34,495 nucleotides of DNA from an uncultured beta proteobacterium (GTDB lineage: Bacteria > Pseudomonadota > Gammaproteobacteria > Burkholderiales > Casimicrobiaceae): NCBI GenBank assembly GCA_903912485.1, contig CAIWHR010000418.1:1-34495 (forward strand), written 5' to 3'. Position 1 is the first letter of the stretch. Each line of letters begins with the position of its first letter. Both the position numbers and the translations under genes were made by a program. The notes under the pieces are model-generated. The model was given only the letters and a program-made list of their open reading frames with translations. It was not told where the DNA came from and searched no databases. Below are positions 8,961-16,526 of the stretch, piece by piece.

Positions 8961-9065
8961 CGCGATCGATATCGCGGGAGTCTGCACCACGCGGCCGGCC
9001 TTGCCAAGCGCTGCGCGACAGCGCTCAGGCAGCGCTGCCGGGCGGGGGCGCCGCCGGAGCGAAAA

Positions 9066-10724
9066 TCACCGCAGATAAAGCGGCATCTGGGTGAAGACGC
9101 CGTCGACCCGGTCGGGCACGTTGCGGAGTTTCTGCCAAGACCACGACGAGGTGCTCCAGACGAACGGCTGCCCGGCCACCTTGGGCGTTCCGAACAGCAT
9201 CCAGAAGCCGAGCCCCGCCGGCGAGACATCCAGCGTGCCGGACAGCTTCATGAAATCGCGGACCATGGCGCCGGAGGCGACCTTGGCGTCGACCGAACCG
9301 TCGGGAATCTGCTTGGGGAAGGGCGTCTCGCCGTAGCCGAGATCCCAGCGTCCGAAGATGGACAGCGGATTGGCGGGATCGGTGTAGGTGATGACCGCCT
9401 TGGCCTGTTCGACGTCGTTCACGCCGGGCAGCAGCTTCTTGAACTGCTGGCGCCTGGCCGGGCGGTTGTCGGTGGACCCCAGGTCCTGCACGACCTGGTA
9501 GGACGCCGGGTAGTTGATCCCCATCAGGTAGCTCGGGGTCACCAATTCCGGGTCGTAGTCGGTCGAGCAGGTGCCTCCGGCCGTCGCCTTGGCGGTGACC
9601 GAGTACGGCCCGCCGGTCGAACGATAGAAGATGAAGCAGCGATCCGACATCTCCACCAGGCCGGTCTCGCTGTTCTTCACGTCGACCACCATGTAGCCGT
9701 TGAGGTAGGTGCCGCTGTTGTCCAGCGAGATGTAATTGAAGAATTCGGTGATCGAGGCGGCGAACTGCTCGGCCAGCGACGCGCGCCAGAACATCCACAG
9801 CCCGCTTGCGTTGGTGTTGCTGTGCTCCAGGCGATGCGTCGTTTCGTTGAACATCATCCCCTTGTTGTTGTAGCCGAAGTCGGTGGCCGACCCGATCTGT
9901 CCGGGCGTCGGGGTGTTCATCGTGATCAGGTCGCCGTTCACCGCCAGCGTCTGCGTCATGGTCTGCGACAGGAACCCCATCCAGCTGTTGTGCGTCAGGA
10001 TGATGTCGTTCGCGGTCCGCTTCACGAAGGCCGAGCACTTGTCGGCGCGATCGCCCGGCAACGGCGCGCCGAGTTCGGGAGAGTACGAGATCACGTACGT
10101 CAGGTCGTTGTAGGCGTTGATGAAATAGACGTCCATGAAGCTCGGCTTGGCGGTCTCGTAGCCCAGCGTCAGTTCAGCGGGCGTCAGGTAGCTGCCGTCG
10201 GGCAGCCAGGCCCCGGAGAAGTCGAGGCCCTGCGGCTGGTCCAGCGTCGCGCCGTGGTAGATCCCGAGCATCCGGAACAGCAGCCGCTTCAGACGAGCGG
10301 CGACCACCGGATCGGTCGCCGGCGCTTTCAGGTACTGCAGGAAGGCGCCGTAGTTGATCGCCAGGATGCCCGCGGCCTTCTGCAGTTCCGCCTGCGTCGG
10401 CCCCGGCTGCTGGGGAAAGCTGTGCTCCGGATCGGTCAGGTAGCTGTTGTCCCAGGTGTTGTCGCGGGCAGCGGCGATCGTCCCGCCCTGGAGCTTGCCC
10501 TGGACGAAACCGGCGCGGTATTCGGCCTTCAGGTCGTTCGCGTCGCGGGAGGCGACGGTCATGTTCAGGATGTTGTTACGGGTCTCGATCACGCCGGAGG
10601 CATTGGCGTCGAGGGAGTAGCTGACCAGGTTGTCGGCCGGCGTGTCGCCGCCTCCGCCTCCGCACGCCGACAGCGCCGCCAGCAAGCCGAAACCACCGAT
10701 CAATAGCCAGAACCGTTTGGTCAT
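9066..10724 (-). CDS. Lipoprotein resembling phospholipase B-like Ntn hydrolases
   Basis: A 552-residue lipoprotein. The start ATG at 10722-10724 is preceded by GAGGAGAACCTC, a strong ribosome site, and is preferred over the ATG six codons upstream. The signal peptide ends in the lipobox LSAC (Cys21) followed by a Gly run. Seen further on: KCSAFVKR (Cys230), then ILTHNSW, then PGQIGSATDF and MMFNETTHR. This order (Cys nucleophile, H-N/S-x-W, S-x-PG...DF, TT) recalls phospholipase B-like proteins (PLBD family), in which the Cys becomes the N-terminal nucleophile after self-cleavage. Assignment is by eye and moderate. Mature location would be the outer membrane or periplasm and the substrate is unknown. 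An FNR-type box lies upstream and bacteriohemerythrin is the next gene on the same strand. The alternative is an unclassified lipoprotein. Confidence 0.65.
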   Translation of the reverse strand: MTKRFWLLIGGFGLLAALSACGGGGGDTPADNLVSYSLDANASGVIETRNNILNMTVASRDANDLKAEYRAGFVQGKLQGGTIAAARDNTWDNSYLTDPEHSFPQQPGPTQAELQKAAGILAINYGAFLQYLKAPATDPVVAARLKRLLFRMLGIYHGATLDQPQGLDFSGAWLPDGSYLTPAELTLGYETAKPSFMDVYFINAYNDLTYVISYSPELGAPLPGDRADKCSAFVKRTANDIILTHNSWMGFLSQTMTQTLAVNGDLITMNTPTPGQIGSATDFGYNNKGMMFNETTHRLEHSNTNASGLWMFWRASLAEQFAASITEFFNYISLDNSGTYLNGYMVVDVKNSETGLVEMSDRCFIFYRSTGGPYSVTAKATAGGTCSTDYDPELVTPSYLMGINYPASYQVVQDLGSTDNRPARRQQFKKLLPGVNDVEQAKAVITYTDPANPLSIFGRWDLGYGETPFPKQIPDGSVDAKVASGAMVRDFMKLSGTLDVSPAGLGFWMLFGTPKVAGQPFVWSTSSWSWQKLRNVPDRVDGVFTQMPLYLR

Positions 10725-10804
10725 GAGGTTCTCCTCAATCATCCGCGAATTCCCGGAGCGGCGCCGGCCCGGTCAGGGCGAGCACTCCTGGAGACAGCCA
10801 TTTC

Positions 10805-10846
10805 AAACTACTCCGCGGGGACTCCGGGGATACTGATCGTGATCAA
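10805..10846 (-). promoter_or_regulatory. Putative FNR/Anr-type box and -10 for the lipoprotein gene
   Basis: On the minus strand 10846-10833 reads TTGATCACGATCAG, matching nine of ten defined positions of the FNR consensus TTGAT-N4-ATCAA. A weak -10 (TAGTTT, 10810-10805) has its centre 32 bases downstream of the box centre, the geometry of a class II FNR promoter (box at -41.5). The start codon is at 10724, giving a leader of about 75 bases. This suggests low-oxygen induction. Confidence 0.5.
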
Positions 10847-10874
10847 GCCGGCGCTGCGCGCCGGCGACACGCGT

Positions 10875-10902
10875 CGGCAACTTGATGTCACGGCAACTTG
10901 AT
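10875..10902. repeat. 12-bp direct repeat upstream of the glycosyltransferase gene
   Basis: CGGCAACTTGAT occurs at 10875-10886 and again at 10891-10902, a perfect 12-bp direct repeat with a 16-bp period. It sits between the divergent lipoprotein and glycosyltransferase genes, about 105 bp before the latter's earliest likely start, and could be a binding site. No protein can be assigned to it. Confidence 0.5.
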
Positions 10903-11004
10903 TGACCCCCGGAACCGGTACGCTTAAGCTGATCGGCCGCCGCGCCCGGTCGCGACACGGCGGCGGAGGGTCGAGGGCTGCCCGGCGCCGCCTTTCGCCC
11001 TCCT

Positions 11005-14000
11005 TTGAACGGCCCGTACGGAAGCCTGCCCCCATTGAGCGCCCCTTCTCGAAATGCTGCCTGCCCATGCGGCAGCGGCAAGCGGTTCAAGTCCTGCTGC
11101 GGCGTGCCGGCCCGGGGCCGCGAGCCGGAGGTTTCGGTGACCGACACCATGTTCGCCGCGCTGGCGCGCCAGACCGCCAGGGATCTGGCCGGTGCGGAAG
11201 CGCTGTATCGCGAGGTGCTGTCGGTCCGGCCGGAGGAGCCGGACTGCCTGCACATGCTCGGCGTGATCTGTCTCGAAACCGGGAGGACGCGCGAGGCGTT
11301 CGCAGCCATTTTCGCGGCGCTGTCGCTCACCGAATGGCAGTTTGCGGCGATGCGACACAATCTGAAGCTGGTCCTGGAAAGCCTGAGGACGGGCACCTCC
11401 AGGCATGCCGCGCGGGTGCGCAAGCGGTATCTGGAGTTCTGCTGGGAGCGCGATGCCCGGCGGGAGGACGTCGATCCGCTGGTCAGCATCGTCGTTCCTT
11501 CGCATGACCACGCGCGATGGATTCGCGAAGCGCTGGAATCCGTCTACGCGCAGACGTATCGCCGGCTGGAACTGGTCGTCGTCGACGACGGATCCGCCGA
11601 CGGTTCGCCGGAGATCATCCGCCGGATGCTCGCGGCGTGCCCGTTTCCCTGCCGCTTCGTCGCGCGGGCCAACCGCGGCGCGCACGCGACGATCAACGAT
11701 GCCGTCGCGCTCGCGTCCGGGGAATACGTCAACGTCCTGAATTCCGACGACCGCTTTCCGGCCGACCGCATCGCCGTCATGGTCGAGCACGTGGCGCGAA
11801 GGCAGGCGGACTGGGGCTTCGGGGAGGTCGCCTTCGTCGGCGAGAACGGACAGGCGATCGGCGCCAGGGACGACAGGCACGTCCTCGGCCTGACGGTGAA
11901 CCTGGCCAGGATGAACGATCGGGAAACGCTGGGTGCAGCGCTGCTCCACTTCAACGGCTCGATCAGCAGCGGCAACCTGTTCGTGCGCAAGGCGTTCTTC
12001 GAGGCGCTCGGCGGGATGCGCGACTATCGCTACAACCACGACTGGGATTTCTGCCTGCGCGCGGTCCTCGAGTCCGAGCCGGTGTTTGTCCCCCGCAAGC
12101 TCTACGACTACAGGAAGCACGGGTCGAACACGATCAGCGAGCCCGGCGTCGAGGAGCAGTGCGCGCTCGAGCGCGCGCGGTTCCTGCGCGACTACCTCGC
12201 CATCGCGACCGCCCCCGGCGTGCCGGCGAATCGCTTCGCGCCGACCGCGGGCACCTGGGGGATGCGCTTCGTCGAGTGGATCCTGGAGAGCGGGCAGGGA
12301 CCCTTTCTCCCGCGGCAGGCGTGGCGGCAGCTGGCGGACCGGGTCGCGCCTTCGTCCGCAGCCGGCACCGGCGACGCCCAGGACAAGGAGAGCGTTCGCC
12401 GCAACGCGCATGCCGCGCTGCTGCGCCACCTCGCGTCGGGGGAGTCGCTGCGCATCCCGCAGGCGCCCGAGGGCACGCTGCCGCGCGTCTCGGTCATCGT
12501 CGTCCTGTACAACCAGGCGGGGCTGACGCTGGATTGCCTGAAGGCGCTCAGCCTCTGCCGCGAGTCGGCACTGCAGACGATCGTCGTCGACAATGCGTCG
12601 ACCGACGAAACGCCGGAACTCATGGCGCGCGTCTCCGGCGTGCGCTACGTCCGCAACGCCGGGAACCTGCACTTCCTCGAAGCCGTCAACCAGGCTGCGG
12701 CAATCGCCACCGGCGAGTTCCTGCTGCTGCTGAACAACGACGCCGTGCTCGACGCCAACGCGCTGACGCGTGCCGTTCGCCGCCTGGAGTCTTCGGCGCG
12801 CATCGGCGCGGTCGGCGGCAAGGTGCTGCTGTACGACGGTTCGCTGCAGGAGGCGGGCTGCATCGTCTGGAGCGACGGAAGCTGCCTCGGCTACGGCCGC
12901 GGCATGGATCCCGAGGACGGTCCGTATCAATTCGTGCGCAACGTCGATTACGTTTCCGGGGCGTTCTTGCTCACCCGCCGGTCGCTGTTCGAGGAGTTCG
13001 GGCGGTTCGACTCGCGGTTCGCTCCCGCGTACTACGAGGAGACCGATTACTGCGTGCGCCTGCAGGAGGCGGGCTTCGACGTCGTCTACGACCCGTCGGT
13101 GCAGATACGCCACGTCGAGTTCGGCAGTTCGGCCATCGGCCAGGATGCGCTCGAATTGCAGACCCGCAACAAGTCCCGCTTCGTCGACAAGCACCGGTCG
13201 TTCCTGGCGCGGCAAGCCCCGCCGCGGCTCGCCGACGCGCTCGGCGCGCGGCAGCGTCGGCCGGCGGGATCCAGGCGAATACTGATCCTCGACGATCGCG
13301 TTCCGCACCTGCATCTGGGCAGCGGCAACCCGCGGGCGAACCTGATCGTCCGGCTGCTGGCCGAGCAGGGCCACGAGGTCACGTTCTACCCGATGTCGAC
13401 GCCGCACGACGACTGGCACGCGGTCTACCGGAGCCTTCCGGACACGGTGGAGGTGATGCTGGACCGCGGCGTTGCCTGCCTTGCCGACTTTCTGGCATCC
13501 CGCCGCGACCATTACGACGTGCTGCTCGTGAGCCGTCCGCACAACCTGGAGACTCTCAGGAACGTGCTGGCGGCGAACCCGCAGCTGTTCGCTTCCGGTC
13601 AGTGGCAGATGCCGCCTCTGATCTACGACGCCGAGGCGGTGGTCTCGCTGCGCCAGCGGATCGAGGCCGAACTGGCGGGGCGCCCGCTGGCCGAATCCGT
13701 CGCGGCCGCAGCGCTGGCGTCGGAGCTGTCGCTGGCCGAGGACGCCCGGCTCGTGCTGGCGGTATCCGACGCGGAGGCCGAGCATTTCCGCGGGTCCGGA
13801 AAGGCCGAGGTCGTCGTGCTGGGGCACGGCCTCGCGCAGCGGCCCACCGCCACCGCGTTTGCCGACCGCAGCGGCTTCCTGTTCGTCGGCGCCATGCACA
13901 GCGACGAGTCCCCCAACGCCGACAGCATGCGATGGTTCGTCCGGCAGGTGTGGCCGCTGATTCGCGCCCAGCTGGGTGAAGGCGTCGAGCTCGACATCGT

Positions 14001-14430
14001 CGGTCCCTGCCATGCGGACAGCATCCGGGCGCTGGGCGGCGGCGACGTCCACGTCCACGGCGCCGTGGCGTCGCTGGACGATTTCTTCGAGCGGGCCCGC
14101 GTGTTCGTCGTCCCCACCCGCTTTGCCGCGGGGATCGCGCTGAAGGCGCAGGAGGCCGCCTCGCGCGGCGTGCCGATGGTGGTGACGCCGGTGATCGCGG
14201 AGCAGTTGCGCTGGGACGACGCGGTGCTGTCCGCCGGCGGCGCGGCGGAGTTCGCCGGGCACTGCGTCACGCTCTACCGCGACGAATCGGCATGGACGCG
14301 CCTGCGGACGCTGGCGCTGCAGCGCGCCGAACTCGATTGCAGCGTCGACCGGTTCCGGGCCACGCTGCACGCCGCCGTCGGCGCCGCGTGCAGCCGCCCG
14401 CAATCGGCAGGCGCGGTCGATGGCGCCTGA
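11005..14430 (+). CDS. Multidomain glycosyltransferase: SEC-C, TPR-like, GT2, GT2, GT4-like
   Basis: About 1141 residues. Order seen: a SEC-C zinc motif near the N-terminus (CPCGSGKRFKSCCG, Cys20/22/31/32); a helical TPR-like segment (about 45-125); a first GT-A/GT2 domain (about 158-380) with VVVDDGS (Asp194/195) and NSDD (246-249); a second GT2 domain (about 494-735) with VVDNAST (529-533) and NNDA (577-580); and a C-terminal GT-B, GT4-like domain (about 756-1125) with IALKAQEAASRG (Glu1050). Three transferase modules in one chain suggest stepwise assembly of a surface glycan such as O-antigen, capsule or a glycoprotein glycan. No ATG precedes the SEC-C motif. TTG at 11005 or TTG at 11035 (GGAAG ten bases before it) are the candidate starts, and CTG at 10978 is also possible. 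No other glycan genes adjoin it. Confidence 0.85.
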   Translation: MNGPYGSLPPLSAPSRNAACPCGSGKRFKSCCGVPARGREPEVSVTDTMFAALARQTARDLAGAEALYREVLSVRPEEPDCLHMLGVICLETGRTREAFAAIFAALSLTEWQFAAMRHNLKLVLESLRTGTSRHAARVRKRYLEFCWERDARREDVDPLVSIVVPSHDHARWIREALESVYAQTYRRLELVVVDDGSADGSPEIIRRMLAACPFPCRFVARANRGAHATINDAVALASGEYVNVLNSDDRFPADRIAVMVEHVARRQADWGFGEVAFVGENGQAIGARDDRHVLGLTVNLARMNDRETLGAALLHFNGSISSGNLFVRKAFFEALGGMRDYRYNHDWDFCLRAVLESEPVFVPRKLYDYRKHGSNTISEPGVEEQCALERARFLRDYLAIATAPGVPANRFAPTAGTWGMRFVEWILESGQGPFLPRQAWRQLADRVAPSSAAGTGDAQDKESVRRNAHAALLRHLASGESLRIPQAPEGTLPRVSVIVVLYNQAGLTLDCLKALSLCRESALQTIVVDNASTDETPELMARVSGVRYVRNAGNLHFLEAVNQAAAIATGEFLLLLNNDAVLDANALTRAVRRLESSARIGAVGGKVLLYDGSLQEAGCIVWSDGSCLGYGRGMDPEDGPYQFVRNVDYVSGAFLLTRRSLFEEFGRFDSRFAPAYYEETDYCVRLQEAGFDVVYDPSVQIRHVEFGSSAIGQDALELQTRNKSRFVDKHRSFLARQAPPRLADALGARQRRPAGSRRILILDDRVPHLHLGSGNPRANLIVRLLAEQGHEVTFYPMSTPHDDWHAVYRSLPDTVEVMLDRGVACLADFLASRRDHYDVLLVSRPHNLETLRNVLAANPQLFASGQWQMPPLIYDAEAVVSLRQRIEAELAGRPLAESVAAAALASELSLAEDARLVLAVSDAEAEHFRGSGKAEVVVLGHGLAQRPTATAFADRSGFLFVGAMHSDESPNADSMRWFVRQVWPLIRAQLGEGVELDIVGPCHADSIRALGGGDVHVHGAVASLDDFFERARVFVVPTRFAAGIALKAQEAASRGVPMVVTPVIAEQLRWDDAVLSAGGAAEFAGHCVTLYRDESAWTRLRTLALQRAELDCSVDRFRATLHAAVGAACSRPQSAGAVDGA

Positions 14431-14559
14431 ACCGCCGCGACGGGCTTGCCGGCCGAAGGCTGCGGAAGCCGGGTCGGGCGATGCCGGCCGACGACCCGCA
14501 GCCCGAGCGCGCCGGATTCGTGCTACGGTCCGATGCGATCAATCGTGGAGAACAGGGGC

Positions 14560-14739
14560 ATGAAGCCGATCCGCAGCAATGCACGCGACGCCCTCGCTGT
14601 CGCGTTCCTCGCTTTGGCGCTTGGCGGCTGTGCTGCCGGAACCTCCGCCACGGCGACCGATCCCGCCGCCAGGCAGGAGGTCAACAGGGAGAAGCAGAAG
14701 GCGCTCACCGAGATGCTGGAGGAAGGCAAGCGGGATTAG
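14560..14739 (+). CDS. Small lipoprotein of unknown function
   Basis: A 59-residue protein starting at the ATG 14560, five bases after an AGGGG ribosome site. Its signal sequence ends in the lipobox LGGC (ALALGGCAAG), followed by a short polar, Lys/Glu-rich tail that ends in EMLEEGKRD and is probably helical. I do not recognise a family. It follows the glycosyltransferase gene by 129 bp on the same strand. Its TAG overlaps the stop codon of the convergent sulfotransferase gene. Confidence 0.65.
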   Translation: MKPIRSNARDALAVAFLALALGGCAAGTSATATDPAARQEVNREKQKALTEMLEEGKRD

Positions 14740-15752
14740 GGCGCCGGCCTTCCGACGGGCAACCGCGCGCGCAGCGCCTCGAGCGCCCGATAGTGAGGCA
14801 TGGCGTGCGCCTCGACGGCGGCGCGCAGCGCCGTGCTCGCCTCCCGCTGCTTCCTTGCCGAGTCGGGCTCGAACGGGAACCGCGGCGCCTTGGCATCGCG
14901 CCGCGTCGCGGGGCGCATTTCTTGGAGCGAGAAGGCGTCCGTGTCGATGCCGAAGGTGGTCGCCAGAGTCCCGCTCACGATCGCCGGCAGTTCGTCGTAA
15001 TTCACCGGTCGGCCGCCAGCCATGGCGGTGCAGTGCAGGGCGCCCGCCTCCAGGATTCTGCCTAGCGTTCGTGCGACGTACTCTTCGCGGGGCATCCGAA
15101 GCGCCGCCTCCAGCGGCACCAGCGCCGCCGCGGGATTCAGCATTCCCGGCACCAGGTGCATGCCCGGCCTGCGCCACTGCGACGCGGCAATCTCGACCGG
15201 ATCGCGATAGAGAAAGATCCAGGGCGTATCGGGAAAGGCCCGCCGGATCAACGGCAGATTGACGACGTTCCAGGCATCGAACTTGACGATGAAGCGTGCT
15301 TCGGCGCCGGTCCGCGGCTGGGCCAGTGCCGACACCAGCGCCCGCAACCAGGTCACCCGGACGCCGCCGTCGAAGTCCGGCAGCGCCGGACTCCTGTTCA
15401 GCAGCAGGTCGAGCATCGTCGGCTCGGATACCACGACGTGCGTCTCGAGGCTCGTCAGCATCTGCGTCATCAGCGTCGAGCCGCAGCGGGAGGCGTGGAA
15501 CACGAACGCCGTAGGCGCGATTCCCGGGCGCTCCCGCGCCAGCGCGACCAGCGCCTCGATCGGGGTCTGCCGGCGGAAAGCCCGATTGAAGGGCAGCTTC
15601 AGCGCCGAGTCGATCGTGTCGCGGAAGAAGGGCAGTTCGAAGCGACGCGGTCCGAGATGGCACCAGTCGACCATCAGCGACTGTCCGCCCGGAAAGACGC
15701 GTATCGGAACCCAGCCGTCGAAGCGACTCACGCCAGCCATTGGCTCATCCAT
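14736..15752 (-). CDS. Sulfotransferase family protein
   Basis: A 338-residue PAPS-dependent sulfotransferase-fold protein. Seen: the 5'-phosphosulfate loop FHASRCGSTL (85-94), and FLYRDPVEIAAS further on, which carries the Arg/Ser of the 3'-phosphate-binding motif. The N-terminal section (WVPIRVF, MVDWCHLG, FFRDTI) is of a type I recall from bacterial sulfotransferases linked to aspartyl/asparaginyl hydroxylases. The substrate is not known. The start lies inside the Nif11-type gene: ATG at 15750-15752, with a second ATG four codons on at 15740. The overlap is thus 13-25 bp in a different frame, implying translational coupling and a joint role. Confidence 0.82.
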   Translation of the reverse strand: MDEPMAGVSRFDGWVPIRVFPGGQSLMVDWCHLGPRRFELPFFRDTIDSALKLPFNRAFRRQTPIEALVALARERPGIAPTAFVFHASRCGSTLMTQMLTSLETHVVVSEPTMLDLLLNRSPALPDFDGGVRVTWLRALVSALAQPRTGAEARFIVKFDAWNVVNLPLIRRAFPDTPWIFLYRDPVEIAASQWRRPGMHLVPGMLNPAAALVPLEAALRMPREEYVARTLGRILEAGALHCTAMAGGRPVNYDELPAIVSGTLATTFGIDTDAFSLQEMRPATRRDAKAPRFPFEPDSARKQREASTALRAAVEAHAMPHYRALEALRARLPVGRPAP

Positions 15753-15964
15753 TCGCTGCGCCCCGCGGCCAGCGCTGCCCGCACGTCCGCGGCATCAAAG
15801 CGAAACCCGGCGGCCAGACCTTCCGCGACGGCGGCAGCGGCGAAGGCTTCGTCGCCGGTGATGGCGCGCAGCCGCGAGCCGAGACCATCGTCGGACCAGA
15901 CCCGTTCGCGGAAGCGCGCAAATTCCCCGGCCCCGCAGGCGGCCGATCCCGCGGCGATGGTCAT
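15728..15964 (-). CDS. Nif11-domain small protein, possible RiPP-type precursor
   Basis: A 78-residue protein from the ATG at 15962-15964, with GAGGA eleven bases upstream. The segment EFARFRERVWSDDGLGSRLR, then EAFAAAAVAEGLAAGFRFDAADVRAAL, matches the Nif11 pattern: helix, 'D..L...L', acidic-aromatic helix, 'A...GF.F...D...AL'. The Nif11 family includes nitrogen-fixation-associated proteins of unknown role and leader peptides of ribosomally made natural products. After the domain only a short tail (AAGRSEWMSQWLA) remains, with no Gly-Gly cleavage site and no Cys-rich core. It may therefore be a carrier or regulatory peptide rather than a classical precursor. It overlaps the sulfotransferase gene downstream, making sulfation or binding by that enzyme a reasonable guess. 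Confidence 0.65.
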   Translation of the reverse strand: MTIAAGSAACGAGEFARFRERVWSDDGLGSRLRAITGDEAFAAAAVAEGLAAGFRFDAADVRAALAAGRSEWMSQWLA

Positions 15965-16090
15965 GATGGCGCAGGTCCTCGACTTGAAGCCGCCGGCGAG
16001 TGGCGGCGGTTGACCGGCACGACGGTGCCCCGGATACTCCGGCTCGCGTGACCTGGACACGTGTTCGTTCCCGCGGGAGGAAGCGACTTG

Positions 16091-16459
16091 GTGGGTGCCC
16101 GTGGCCTGGATGCGTTCACGCTCAAGATTGTGGCCCTCGCCGCCATGACCGTCGATCACGTCGGCGCTCTGCTCTATCCCGAGGCGCTCTGGCTGCGGGT
16201 CATCGGCAGGCTGGCCATGCCGATCATCGCTTTCCTCCTGCTCGTGGTCGTGAGCGCGCTGGTCTTCGTCGGCGTGAGTGCCGGGACCGGCGACAACAGC
16301 TATGCGGTCATCAACGCCATCAACCTGGGCTGCGCATTGGCGCTTCCGCTCCTCCGCGGCTACGACGGCCGGCGCGGACGCGACTTCCGATACTTCTTCT
16401 ATGCGTACTATCCCGCTCACCTGCTCGCGCTGTGCGCGATCAGGGCGCTCTGGTTCTGA
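16091..16459 (+). CDS. Short TraX-like membrane protein
   Basis: About 122 residues from the GTG at 16091, chosen because GGAGGA lies nine bases upstream; a GTG at 16061 in the same frame lacks such a site. The N-terminal block [22 protein letters not shown] and the following [16 protein letters not shown] match the TraX family (TraX acetylates F pilin), as does the C-terminal [15 protein letters not shown]. Full TraX proteins are nearly twice as long with more membrane helices. Here the middle part of the family appears to be absent, with block one running straight into a helix ([11 protein letters not shown]) and the C-terminal block. It is either an internally deleted derivative or a naturally compact form. 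It lies 67 bp before the ubiquitin-like gene on the same strand. Confidence 0.6.
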   Translation: MGARGLDAFTLKIVALAAMTVDHVGALLYPEALWLRVIGRLAMPIIAFLLLVVVSALVFVGVSAGTGDNSYAVINAINLGCALALPLLRGYDGRRGRDFRYFFYAYYPAHLLALCAIRALWF

Positions 16460-16526
16460 GGACGCGCGGGCCTTGCATTCGATTCCCGTTGCCGGCACCG
16501 GGAAACCGCCCTACACTTCGGCCACC

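Noticed and set aside
10924-14403. Minus-strand open frame of about 1150 codons opposite the glycosyltransferase
   Set aside because: Antisense shadow caused by codon bias; the plus strand has complete GT2/GT4 motifs.
15965-16498. Upstream extension of the Nif11-type gene to a 256-residue protein
   Set aside because: The added part is the antisense of the TraX-like gene and has no protein-like features; the Nif11 domain starts right after the internal ATG at 15964.
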